A stretch of DNA of 64,000 nt, taken from Haloferax sp046557615 (GTDB taxonomy: Archaea; Halobacteriota; Halobacteria; Halobacteriales; Haloferacaceae). The position numbers and the translations under genes are program-made. Where the stretch lies: the NCBI RefSeq assembly GCF_046557615.1, contig NZ_JBKIII010000001.1:868001-932000 (forward strand), read 5' to 3'. Under the pieces are notes generated by a model that was not told where the DNA came from, searched no databases, and saw only the letters and a program-made list of their open reading frames with translations. Positions 26,651-34,591 of this stretch are shown one piece after another; positions within the stretch are counted from its first letter, which is position 1; the number at the start of each line of letters is the position of its first letter.

Positions 26651-27133
26651 TCAGGCGAGGATGTACCCGCTGACGTAGCGATACATACCGAGGAACCACG
26701 CGAGAATCCAGAAGAGTACGTAGCCGAAGACGCCGACACGGAGTCGCCCGCGCCACGCACCCATGTTTTCGTGCAGATCGTCGAGTGAGATGTCTTGGTC
26801 GGGGTCGTGATACAGGTTGGCCGTCCACTTCGCTTGGAAGATTCGAACGATTCCGGTGAGTGCGAACACGAGCATCGCGTAGGCTTGCAAGCCCAAGATG
26901 GCGTGAATCGCTGTCAGACCGTTCAACTGCTCGAAGAGGCGAGGAATCATCCACGTAACTACCGGAATGGTGTTCAGCACCAACCCGGGGAGGATGACTT
27001 TGAGGTGAAAGACGAGTACGTCCCACGTCACCGTCTCGGCGTCGATCATGATCCACGCACCGTACAGATAGAACGGAAGACTGACCGTGACAGTGAGTGC
27101 GGCGAGGGTGGCGAGGGTCGTCTCGTCTGCCAT
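26651..27133 (-). CDS. Haloarchaeal four-helix membrane protein, unknown function
   Basis: A 160-residue membrane protein with about four helices. Histidines lie inside or at the ends of helices (VFHLKV, TAIHAILGLQAYAML), which recalls b-type heme-binding membrane proteins of the DUF420/cytochrome b561 kind, but the pattern is not conclusive. It precedes the halocyanin-cytochrome b cluster on the opposite strand and may belong to it functionally. Confidence 0.7.
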   Translation of the reverse strand: MADETTLATLAALTVTVSLPFYLYGAWIMIDAETVTWDVLVFHLKVILPGLVLNTIPVVTWMIPRLFEQLNGLTAIHAILGLQAYAMLVFALTGIVRIFQAKWTANLYHDPDQDISLDDLHENMGAWRGRLRVGVFGYVLFWILAWFLGMYRYVSGYILA

Positions 27134-27314
27134 TGGCCGCGCTTAGAACTGGGGTAGTGTAAAGCGACCGGTGCGTGTTCGATGCATTCGAGCGCTAGAC
27201 CACTCTGTACGATTCGAGTTCGAGTCACTCACCCACCGATTCGAGCGCCGAACTACGCGCTGGTTGCTACACAGGGTCGCAACACGTTTACCGGCGTGGA
27301 CCCTACCTCGGGCG

Positions 27315-28160
27315 ATGGCAGATTCGTCTTCCGCACCGGCCGATGAGCCTGAGTCGCCCGACGCGGAACCTGACGACGCGGTCGTGTCGCAAGGCGACGC
27401 CGACCTCGAAGCGCTTCGCCAAGCCGTCGATGAGAAGTACGATTTCGAAAACTTCGGTCCGGCGGATATGGCGAAGATGAGCGTCGAAGAGTGGGAGGCC
27501 GCCTTCGACCCCGAGTCGTGGATAGTGGGCGACGAGTTACTCGAACGAGTCGAAGAGGAACTTCGCTATCGGATTGCGATTCGAGAGATTTTCGCAGTCC
27601 TCGAACGCGTCACCGAAAACGGCGAGCCACGCATCCTCGCCTACTCTGATGAGGGCTACGCGGTCGTCTACCCAGACGGGAGCGTCGAAGGCGAAGGGAC
27701 GGTTCTCCGCGACGTGAAACCGACGGTCGCGCTCTGTTCGATGGACGACTTCGACGTGAATCAGGCACCAGAAACTGTCTCGTTGCCGACGCCGGAAAGC
27801 GTCGCCGAAGGGACGGGAGACTTCGGTAATCGCGTACTCCAACTCGTTGCGTTCGGCCAACTCCTCGGCGGAATCGCACTCATCGTCGCGTATCTTCTCG
27901 TTCCGGTCGTGGATACAATCGTGGCCCCGCTCGTCGGTGTCGCGTTCATTCTCATCGGTGTGTTTCTCTTCGTGGTCGTCGCCAACGCGCGACTCTCCGA
28001 CCGCTTCCGCGCCGAAGAGTACCGCGACCGACTGCGGGCATTGGGTCTCGAAACCGGGACACGGCCCGACTTTGTTCCCTCGTTCGACGGCGACGACGAG
28101 ACGGTCGAACGGCTCGTCGATATCCCCGAAAACGGGGCGCTCAGTTCCGAGAGACAGTAA
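27315..28160 (+). CDS. Haloarchaeal protein with two membrane helices at the head of the cytochrome b cluster
   Basis: A 281-residue protein. An acidic soluble N-terminal region (about 1-180) contains FENFGPADMAKMSVEEWEAAFDPESW and a small beta-domain (ILAYSDEGYAVVYPDG). Two membrane helices (about 190-240) follow, then an RDRLRALGLETGTRPDFVP tail. The ATG at 27315 is preferred over an upstream in-frame stretch of poor codon quality. It starts the plus-strand run that continues into halocyanin and cytochrome b. No known domain. Confidence 0.75.
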   Translation: MADSSSAPADEPESPDAEPDDAVVSQGDADLEALRQAVDEKYDFENFGPADMAKMSVEEWEAAFDPESWIVGDELLERVEEELRYRIAIREIFAVLERVTENGEPRILAYSDEGYAVVYPDGSVEGEGTVLRDVKPTVALCSMDDFDVNQAPETVSLPTPESVAEGTGDFGNRVLQLVAFGQLLGGIALIVAYLLVPVVDTIVAPLVGVAFILIGVFLFVVVANARLSDRFRAEEYRDRLRALGLETGTRPDFVPSFDGDDETVERLVDIPENGALSSERQ

Positions 28161-28195
28161 CCCGCAAACACCCCGCTGTGGAGGCATAGTCGGTG

Positions 28196-28206
28196 GGTTT
28201 AAGCAC
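28196..28206 (+). promoter_or_regulatory. TATA box of the halocyanin-cytochrome b operon
   Basis: GGTTTAAGCAC lies 24-34 nt upstream of the halocyanin ATG, the position expected for a leaderless haloarchaeal transcript. Confidence 0.55.
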
Positions 28207-28229
28207 AAAGCATCCTGACCAACGACCGT

Positions 28230-28883
28230 ATGAAAAGGCGGGAGTTTCTCCGAATGGCCGGTGGCACAACAGCCGCCGCGACCGCTGCCGCCGGGACCGC
28301 CGCCGCGCAGGAAGGCGAAGGCGGTGGAGGCGCTACGGTTCAGCCCGACTTTGGCGGCTACCTCGACGGTGTCGATGGTGGTTACCAGGACAATCGTGGC
28401 CAGAGCGAGGTCACTGTCGAAGTTGGCGCACCCGGCAACGGTGGCGACCTAGCGTTCGCCCCGGCAGGAATGTGGATCGACCCCGGAACGACTGTTACGT
28501 GGGAGTGGACCGGCAACGGTGGCGGCCACAACGTCGTCGCTAGCGAAGGTGCATCACTGGAATCCGGCGCACCAGTCGCCGAAGCAGGCACGACCTACGA
28601 GTACACCTTCGAAGAGGGTGACGCAGGTATCACGAAATACCACTGTGCACCCCACGAAGCACTCGGCATGGTCGGTGCAATCGCAGTCGGTGGCGACGTC
28701 GCAACCGTCGAAGTCGGCGGTGGCGGTGGCGAGAAGGAACTCGAGGAACTCGGTGTTCCGATTCAGGCCCACTGGGTCGGCGCAGCGACGATTCTCGGCA
28801 TCATCGTCACCATGATTTATTCGTTCTTCATCCTGAAGTACGGTGAGTCGCCAAACACGGGTAACACTGGAGGTGGCGAATAA
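28230..28883 (+). CDS. Membrane-anchored halocyanin (blue copper protein) of the cytochrome b cluster
   Basis: A 217-residue plastocyanin-like electron carrier. It has a Tat signal (KRREFLRMAGG then an Ala-rich stretch) and a cupredoxin domain with copper ligands His100, Cys139, His142 and Met147. After a Gly-rich linker a C-terminal helix (about 186-207) anchors it in the membrane, facing out. Its stop overlaps the next start by one base. In this cluster it is the only visible candidate to take electrons from cytochrome b, since no Rieske or cytochrome c gene is present. Confidence 0.92.
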   Translation: MKRREFLRMAGGTTAAATAAAGTAAAQEGEGGGGATVQPDFGGYLDGVDGGYQDNRGQSEVTVEVGAPGNGGDLAFAPAGMWIDPGTTVTWEWTGNGGGHNVVASEGASLESGAPVAEAGTTYEYTFEEGDAGITKYHCAPHEALGMVGAIAVGGDVATVEVGGGGGEKELEELGVPIQAHWVGAATILGIIVTMIYSFFILKYGESPNTGNTGGGE

Positions 28884-29269
28884 TGTCTTCGAGTGGCAGC
28901 ACATACGGTGATATTCACCGATACGAACCGGCACGCGAAAGCACGACGGCGGCCATCGCAATCGTCCTGTTGACGGTTATCGAGGTCGTGTTCGTCTTCC
29001 TCTTCACCTACGGATTCGTCTCCGGGTGGGGGCTGTCGGACACGGGTAACATGTTCCTCGGTGGCATCCTCGCCGTCATCTTCGTGGACCTCGCGTTCAT
29101 CCTTGCACTGTACCGCAAAGAGTTCCTCCCGGACGTCATCATCGTCAAGAAACGACGTCGCAAGTGGGAAGACCTCTACGTCCGCGAAGAGGACGTCGAC
29201 GGAAACTCACTGGGTGACGGCGCGTGGGACCAAGTCAAGCGCGCAGTGTACCCCTACTACAAGCGATAA
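28883..29269 (+). CDS. Small membrane protein between halocyanin and cytochrome b
   Basis: A 128-residue protein with two membrane helices (about 25-50 and 57-78) and a basic/acidic C-terminal part (VKKRRRKWEDLYVREEDVDG). Tight coupling on both sides (1-nt overlap with halocyanin, 2-nt gap to cytochrome b) implies that it is a subunit or assembly factor of the same complex. No known domain is recognised. Confidence 0.8.
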   Translation: MSSSGSTYGDIHRYEPARESTTAAIAIVLLTVIEVVFVFLFTYGFVSGWGLSDTGNMFLGGILAVIFVDLAFILALYRKEFLPDVIIVKKRRRKWEDLYVREEDVDGNSLGDGAWDQVKRAVYPYYKR

Positions 29270-29271
29270 CA

Positions 29272-30066
29272 ATGAGTCTCGAACGCAAAGACGAATACGA
29301 CCACAAGTCCTGGATGAGAGAGAAGAATCTCACCCCGGTGGAGACGACGTTCCTCACCGTTCTCATCTGGCTTGACAAGCGACTTCGCATCGTTGACTAC
29401 CTCGAACTGCTGGAGGGCCTCTACTACCGGGTCAACCTGCAGATGCCGAAGAGTCACACCGAACAGTACAACCTCGACAACAAGTTCTGGTACTGGTACC
29501 CGCTCTACACACTGGGGCTGTTCTCGACGCTCGCATACGTCGTCGCAGCCATCAGTGGCGCACTGCTCGGGTTCTACTACTCGCCCGCAACGACGGGTGA
29601 CCCGACGACGGCGTACAACAGTATCGAGTTCATCATGCGCGACCTGCAGTTCGGCTTCATGCTCCGTTCGGTCCACCGCTGGGCCGCACAGGTCATGGTG
29701 GCCGCAGTGTTCCTGCACATGCTCCGTGTCTACTTCACGGGCGCGTACAAGGAACCGCGCGAACTCAACTGGCTCATCGGCATCGTCCTCATCAGTCTGA
29801 CGATGGTGTTCGGGTACACCGGATACCTGCTTCCGTGGGACCAGCTCGCGTTCTGGGCCGGTCAGATTGGCGTCGAGATGTCGCTGTCTGTTCCCCTCGC
29901 CGGTGAGTGGGTTGCACAACTCCTCTTCGGTGGGTTCACGCTGAGCCAGGCGACGCTGCAACGTATGTACATCATCCACGTGTTCCTGCTCCCCTTCGTG
30001 GTGACGACGCTCATCGCGATTCACATCGGTATCGTGTGGGTGCAGGGCATCGCAGAGCCGCACTAA
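29272..30066 (+). CDS. petB: Cytochrome b, N-terminal (b6-type) subunit
   Basis: A 264-residue subunit with four core helices of the quinol-oxidising cytochrome b. The four axial heme ligands are present: His135 and His149 in one helix, His236 and His251 in another. GYTGYLLPWDQLAFWA is the family Qo-side signature. The C-terminal helices are encoded by the next gene, as in cytochrome b6/subunit IV systems. The symbol is by analogy with b6f. Confidence 0.93.
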   Translation: MSLERKDEYDHKSWMREKNLTPVETTFLTVLIWLDKRLRIVDYLELLEGLYYRVNLQMPKSHTEQYNLDNKFWYWYPLYTLGLFSTLAYVVAAISGALLGFYYSPATTGDPTTAYNSIEFIMRDLQFGFMLRSVHRWAAQVMVAAVFLHMLRVYFTGAYKEPRELNWLIGIVLISLTMVFGYTGYLLPWDQLAFWAGQIGVEMSLSVPLAGEWVAQLLFGGFTLSQATLQRMYIIHVFLLPFVVTTLIAIHIGIVWVQGIAEPH

Positions 30067-30076
30067 GGTGAAAAGA

Positions 30077-30838
30077 ATGAGCGACAACCAACCAAACGAA
30101 GAAATCCGAACCGACGGCACGGGCATCGTCGCGCCCGACAACGAGACGCCGACGTGGAGTGAGCGCAAGGCCCGAAAGACTGGCCTCTCTCGGCTCACCT
30201 ACGAGTACTTCGAGCGTGCTCGCCGCGAAGACCAAGACCTCCGGACGGAGTCCGACTACGTCGAGCGCGACGTCCTCGCGTTCCCGACGTGGCCCCACGA
30301 GACCGTGCGCAATCTCTCGATTGCGTCGTTCTTCGTCGGCATGATTCTGTTCCTCTCGGCGACCATGCCGCCGCACATTGGCCCACCCGCGAACCCATCG
30401 AGTACCCCGGCGATTATCCTGCCCGACTGGTACCTCTACTGGTCGTTCGGGCTCCTCAAGCTCAACCCGCTGAACCCTGAACTCGCCATCCTCGGCGGCC
30501 AGAAGATTATGGCAGACCGTACGTACGGTGTACTCGCCAACGGTGTCGTCGTGGGCTTCATCGCGATGGTGCCCTTCCTCAACAAGGGCTCCGCGCGACG
30601 TCCCGTCGAAGAGCCGTTCTGGGCCGCAGTCGGTGTCTTTGGCATCGTCTTCGCGCTCACCATCTCGCTCTTGGCAGTCAAGAACCTCATGCCGATGAAC
30701 GTCGATCTGCTGTTCGACTTGACGTTCCTCCTGCCAGTCGTCTTCGGGACGGTCACCTACGCCGTCCTCAAGACGATGAGCGAGGGCTACATGTACAACC
30801 TCAACCAGCGCTACTACCGGCTTCGTCCGCCGAAGTAG
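30077..30838 (+). CDS. petD: Cytochrome b, C-terminal (subunit IV-type) protein
   Basis: A 253-residue protein. After a 70-residue soluble N-terminus come helices with the Qo motif in the form PDWY (116-119) rather than PEWY. PDWY is associated with low-potential menaquinol, which haloarchaea use. The C-terminus ends YRLRPPK. The start is ATG 30077; a GTG three codons earlier is possible. A near-identical paralogue lies at 62109-62921 on the other strand. Confidence 0.92.
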   Translation: MSDNQPNEEIRTDGTGIVAPDNETPTWSERKARKTGLSRLTYEYFERARREDQDLRTESDYVERDVLAFPTWPHETVRNLSIASFFVGMILFLSATMPPHIGPPANPSSTPAIILPDWYLYWSFGLLKLNPLNPELAILGGQKIMADRTYGVLANGVVVGFIAMVPFLNKGSARRPVEEPFWAAVGVFGIVFALTISLLAVKNLMPMNVDLLFDLTFLLPVVFGTVTYAVLKTMSEGYMYNLNQRYYRLRPPK

Positions 30839-30878
30839 AGCGGAACTCCTACCACGACTCATTTCTTAGAAGTCCACG

Positions 30879-31265
30879 ATGACAGATAGCGACGCAACCA
30901 ACTCGACCGCCGACGCGGAAGTGCGGTCATCTCGTCGCGGCCGCCGCGACATCGTCGTGCCCATGCGGCTGTACAAGACCGTCACGGTGTTTTCGACGCT
31001 CATCGCCGTCACGAGCGTCGTCCTCGGGTTCGTGTTCTTGGACGCCGCGACGCTCCAAGTGAGCGCCCTTCGTGCGCTGATTATCGCCACACTCGGCTTC
31101 GTCGGCCTCACCGTTGCCGACGGCATCCTCAGTACCGTCCTCGCAATTATCGGGCTCGGTGTGATTGCGTTCGGCTCGATTGTGTACACGATTGGAACGA
31201 GATTCCGCGCTCACGGAATGGGAAAGTCTCAAGAGGACTCCGGCGAAGATTCGAACAATGGCTGA
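30879..31265 (+). CDS. Small membrane protein of the cytochrome b cluster
   Basis: A 128-residue protein. The basic juxtamembrane stretch RRGRRDIVVPMRLYK precedes three hydrophobic helices and a Ser/Glu-rich tail. It overlaps the next gene by 8 nt. Haloarchaea-specific by appearance, with no known domain; probably an accessory subunit or assembly factor of the cytochrome complex. Confidence 0.78.
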   Translation: MTDSDATNSTADAEVRSSRRGRRDIVVPMRLYKTVTVFSTLIAVTSVVLGFVFLDAATLQVSALRALIIATLGFVGLTVADGILSTVLAIIGLGVIAFGSIVYTIGTRFRAHGMGKSQEDSGEDSNNG

Positions 31266-31536
31266 CGAATTCATCAAAGGATTGGGCATCCTGACCGGCT
31301 CGGGTCTCGCCTGGATGGTCCTCGCGGGATGGTACCGGACGAGCAGTTTCGAGAGTACGAAACAACTCATCGAGCCGCTCCACTCGGAGCCCGGTGGACT
31401 CTTCGACCTCCTCGCGGTCACGATGATGGACGCGTTCCTCTGGTTCGCAATCATCGGCGCACTCACCTTCTGGGTGCTCATCCCCGCCGGACGCCAACTG
31501 AAGGGCGCACTCGACGACCGCCGGAACGCGCAGTAA
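31258..31536 (+). CDS. Small membrane protein of the cytochrome b cluster (92 aa)
   Basis: A 92-residue protein with two helices (ILTGSGLAWMVLAGWY and a C-terminal LLAVTMMDAFLWFAIIGAL segment) and a basic C-terminus. The ATG at 31258 lies inside the end of the preceding gene, which indicates coupled translation. Unknown function. Confidence 0.78.
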   Translation: MADEFIKGLGILTGSGLAWMVLAGWYRTSSFESTKQLIEPLHSEPGGLFDLLAVTMMDAFLWFAIIGALTFWVLIPAGRQLKGALDDRRNAQ

Positions 31537-31646
31537 CCCGCCCAACCACGTTTTTCTGTTTCTCTCCTCCCGAGAGCGACAGGTCACCGCGGTGGTCGCG
31601 CGTTAGATTGGAAAAACTCTAATGAGTATCCCACCGAGGTGCCTGT

Positions 31647-32087
31647 ATGCAACCGCTACAGTTCCTCGTCCCGCTCGACCAACTGGCGGCGGTCGAACCG
31701 GCCATCCCATTCGTCGCACTCGTTCTGGTGCTGGCAAACATGCTGACGCGTTTCCTTGCCCACCGGAGCCACGTGCAACAGGCGAATGACGGAGCAGAAG
31801 AGCTCTCGCGGTATCTGCCGCACACGCTCACCTCGGGGGCGCTCGTCGTGACGTCGTTCCTGTTCTTGCTCCTCGAACCTCACGGTGGCATGGTTCTGAC
31901 CGTCCTCGTCGTCGGGATGTTCGTCACGGACTTCTTCGAGTTCGAAGCCCGTGAAGTCGAAGCCCGCAACGGCCGACCACTCGACCAGCCAAAGGGAGCG
32001 CTCACGGCATCCGTCTTCGTACTCCTGTACGCCGCCTACCAGAGCCTGTTCTTCCTTATCGAAGGCGTCTGGAACGCCATCATCTGA
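31647..32087 (+). CDS. Membrane protein at the end of the cytochrome b cluster
   Basis: A 146-residue protein with about four helices and the conserved-looking linker LAHRSHVQQANDGAEELSRY between helices 1 and 2. It is separated from the previous gene by 110 nt, so it may have its own promoter. Histidines at the linker and in LLLEPHGGMV could bind a cofactor, but the pattern matches no family I know. Confidence 0.72.
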   Translation: MQPLQFLVPLDQLAAVEPAIPFVALVLVLANMLTRFLAHRSHVQQANDGAEELSRYLPHTLTSGALVVTSFLFLLLEPHGGMVLTVLVVGMFVTDFFEFEAREVEARNGRPLDQPKGALTASVFVLLYAAYQSLFFLIEGVWNAII

Positions 32088-32188
32088 GGACGAACTACAG
32101 CGCACCCGCGGCGTTCGGTTGCGGGACTATTTTTCACACTGGTGAGCGGGTGCGCTCGTCAGCATCCACGACGAGTCGAGTGCGACGC

Positions 32189-32884
32189 TTAGTCGAAAAT
32201 CAGCGAGACCGTCTGGTCGAACTCGACGACGACCGGTTCGTACGGTTCGACCTCGGTCGCAACGCCCGTATCGAGAACGAGCGACACCGGCGCTTCCTCA
32301 CGTTCGACGCGGAGCCTGAGCGGCGGTTGTAAGACCCACGAATCGGTCTGCGTCGCGTAGGGAGAGACGGGAACCACAGCGAGGCCCGCGTCGGGTCCGA
32401 CGACAGTACCACCAGCGGCGCGCGCGTAGCCAGTACTGCCGAGTGGCGTTGCCACGACGACCCCGTCTGCGCGAAACGTGTCGAGGTCGTGCCAGTCGCC
32501 CGACGAGGTTGCCGTCGCGCGTGTGTCGGCGACGCTGTACGCAGAGATGCGCGCGGGTTCGCTGGTTACGAGCATCACGTCGAAGAGCGCGCGCCCGACG
32601 TGTTCGTCGCCCACGCGCACCGAGAGAACGGGGTGTTCGACCGAAGCGAGTTCGTCGGCGAGGACGGCTTCGATAACGCTCTGGAGGTCGTTCCGAGAGA
32701 CAGACCACGGGGCATCGCACGCGACAGGGATGAGCGGCGTATCCGTTGACTCGTCGATTGCCGCAGTTCGGAGCGCCTCTTCGCCAACGGCGACGACAAC
32801 GTCGCCCCCCTCGTCCGTGGTCGTTCCACCGGCAGTGCGAATCGTCGCTTCGACCGACGCATCGCCGACGACTCTAACGTTCAT
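32189..32884 (-). CDS. NAD-kinase-like protein with degraded catalytic motif
   Basis: A 231-residue protein of the NAD kinase/diacylglycerol kinase fold. The second-domain signature TPLGSTGYARAAGG (147-159) is clear. The first-domain GGDGT loop, which carries the catalytic Asp, is replaced by VAVGEEALRTAA (31-42), and the NE motif appears as FDVML. At 231 residues it is shorter than usual enzymes. It may bind NAD(H) or nucleotides without kinase activity; a separate true NAD kinase would be expected elsewhere in the genome. Confidence 0.75.
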   Translation of the reverse strand: MNVRVVGDASVEATIRTAGGTTTDEGGDVVVAVGEEALRTAAIDESTDTPLIPVACDAPWSVSRNDLQSVIEAVLADELASVEHPVLSVRVGDEHVGRALFDVMLVTSEPARISAYSVADTRATATSSGDWHDLDTFRADGVVVATPLGSTGYARAAGGTVVGPDAGLAVVPVSPYATQTDSWVLQPPLRLRVEREEAPVSLVLDTGVATEVEPYEPVVVEFDQTVSLIFD

Positions 32885-32957
32885 CGTCGGCGCTCGCCTC
32901 CGGTTCGACCCCTTGCCATCAGCGCGATGTAAGGTGGCGTCAATAAAAGACCCGGCG

Positions 32958-33122
32958 GTTCAAATCTGTCACCGAACGGAGCGAGGTGGCAGATTTGAAT
33001 CAGGGAGCAACTCTTCGAGTTGCGACCGTGGTTCACGCGACGCAGTGAGCGTGTTGGCAAGCCCGAATAAGAGAACGAATCTCTGATTTGCGACCGTAGT
33101 TTCAGTTCGCGCCAGCGAACTG
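32958..33122. repeat. Array of five hairpins between the NAD-kinase-like and M28 genes
   Basis: The 261-nt gap holds consecutive inverted repeats: 32958-32973 with 32985-33001 (16-17 bp, one mismatch), 33007-33023 (GCAACTC/GAGTTGC), 33034-33038 with 33049-33053 (CACGC/GCGTG), 33070-33084 (AGAGA/TCTCT) and 33103-33122 (CAGTTCGC/GCGAACTG). The segment TTGCGACCGT, followed by GGTT or AGTTT, occurs twice between them. No coding sequence. It looks like a dispersed intergenic repeat element or an RNA. Confidence 0.65.
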
Positions 33123-33145
33123 ATGAGAAACCGAAGAGACAGCGC

Positions 33146-34453
33146 TCAGAACGGCCAATCCCCAGTAACCTTCATCCCGGCGGCTTGGTCCTCGGCTTCG
33201 AGGGCCGCGGCGATGTCGTCGGGGTCGGCGTGCGGCACGTCGTGTTCGTCTTTGGCGACTTCGACGACGAGTTCCGTGAGGAAAATCGCTTGCTCGCGCA
33301 GGACGCGCGATTCGAGCTTTTCGATGGTGTCTGCGTGAGTGTGACCCCAGCCGCGGCCGCGGTCCTCGCTGACGCTGCCAATCATGTAGGCGGGGACGCC
33401 GTGGGCGACAAAGGGCCAGTGGTCGCTGTGCGGCAGGTGTTGCGGGAGAAGCGAGATTGGGATGTCGAACCGCTCGGAGACGGACTTGACGATGCCATCG
33501 AGCGCGTCGAAGCCGCTGGTGTGGAACTGGAGCGTCCGCCCGCCGACCACGCCGTCGTTGTTGACGATGGTCTTGACGTTGGCGCGGGCGTCGCCCAATC
33601 GTTCTGCTTCGTGTCCAGAGCCGACGAGGCCGACTTCTTCGGCACCGAAGCAGACGAATCGAACGCGCGTTTCGAGTTCGTCTTCGCGGGTGGCGAGCGC
33701 GCGGGCGAGTTCGACGACCATCGCCGTGCCCGCGCCGTTGTCCATCGCACCTTCGGCGATGTCGTGGGCGTCGAGGTGGCTGGTGACCAGCACTTCGTCG
33801 TCGGTGTCTGGACCGAGTTCGGCGTGGACGTTGCCGCTCTCGGCCATCGGCGTCTCGCACGTGACTTCGACGGTGACCTCGCTTCCTTCGAAGCGGCGGC
33901 CGAGTCGTGCGCCGACTTCGCTGCTCACGCCGACGGCGGGGATGTCGCCGACAGGTGCTTCCTCGGTGCCGACGCTTCCCGTGGGTGGGAGTTGGCCAGG
34001 GACGTGGTTGGCGAAGATGAAGGCTTCTGCGCCCGCTTCGACGGCGTAATAATACTTCTCGCGGCGGTGGATGAAGCGGTCGTAGTGGTCGGGGACGGTC
34101 GAAGAGACGACGACGACCTTCCCAGAGAGGTCGCGGTCGAAGTCTTCGGGGAGACCGTAGCCGAGGTCTACGAGTTCGCCCGTCGCCGTCTCACTGGGGC
34201 TTCGCGGGAGTGCGATACACTCTTGGGTCGTGTCGTCGCCGTAGATGGCGCTGTCGCCGCGCTCCCAGCCTTGAATCTCGAACGAGTCTACGTGGGCGTT
34301 TCTCGCGCCGACGGCTTCGAGCGCGTCGCGTGTTGCTTCCATGGCTTCGCGCTCGCCGGGTGATCCGGCCATTCGATTGCCGATATCGACGAGTGTCTCC
34401 AGATGATTCCAGCCAACCTCGCTCGTGAAGGTCTCACCAATCCAATCGCTCAT
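33146..34453 (-). CDS. M28-family zinc metallopeptidase
   Basis: A 435-residue aminopeptidase-like protein. It has the M28 metal-site segments HLDAHD and MDNGAGTA, the catalytic glutamates in FVCFGAEEVGLVGSG, and a C-terminal GHTHADT histidine. A protease-associated insertion (about 90-210) interrupts the catalytic fold. The start is ATG 34453; the His-rich in-frame leader above it is not protein-like. No signal peptide, so it is probably cytoplasmic. Confidence 0.9.
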   Translation of the reverse strand: MSDWIGETFTSEVGWNHLETLVDIGNRMAGSPGEREAMEATRDALEAVGARNAHVDSFEIQGWERGDSAIYGDDTTQECIALPRSPSETATGELVDLGYGLPEDFDRDLSGKVVVVSSTVPDHYDRFIHRREKYYYAVEAGAEAFIFANHVPGQLPPTGSVGTEEAPVGDIPAVGVSSEVGARLGRRFEGSEVTVEVTCETPMAESGNVHAELGPDTDDEVLVTSHLDAHDIAEGAMDNGAGTAMVVELARALATREDELETRVRFVCFGAEEVGLVGSGHEAERLGDARANVKTIVNNDGVVGGRTLQFHTSGFDALDGIVKSVSERFDIPISLLPQHLPHSDHWPFVAHGVPAYMIGSVSEDRGRGWGHTHADTIEKLESRVLREQAIFLTELVVEVAKDEHDVPHADPDDIAAALEAEDQAAGMKVTGDWPF

Positions 34454-34591
34454 ACCGAATCGTCGGCCGACGCGGTGGTAATGGTTGCGATGAAAGTGGT
34501 CTGAATCGATAGCCATCAATGGGATGAGTTGTAAGAGTGGTGCCAATATGGTCCGGCAGGTTCAAGACGCATCTGTAACGTACTTTCATCC

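Noticed and set aside
27315..32087. Hidden Rieske or c-type cytochrome gene in the cytochrome b cluster
   Set aside because: No frame shows paired CXH and CXXH motifs or a CXXCH heme site.
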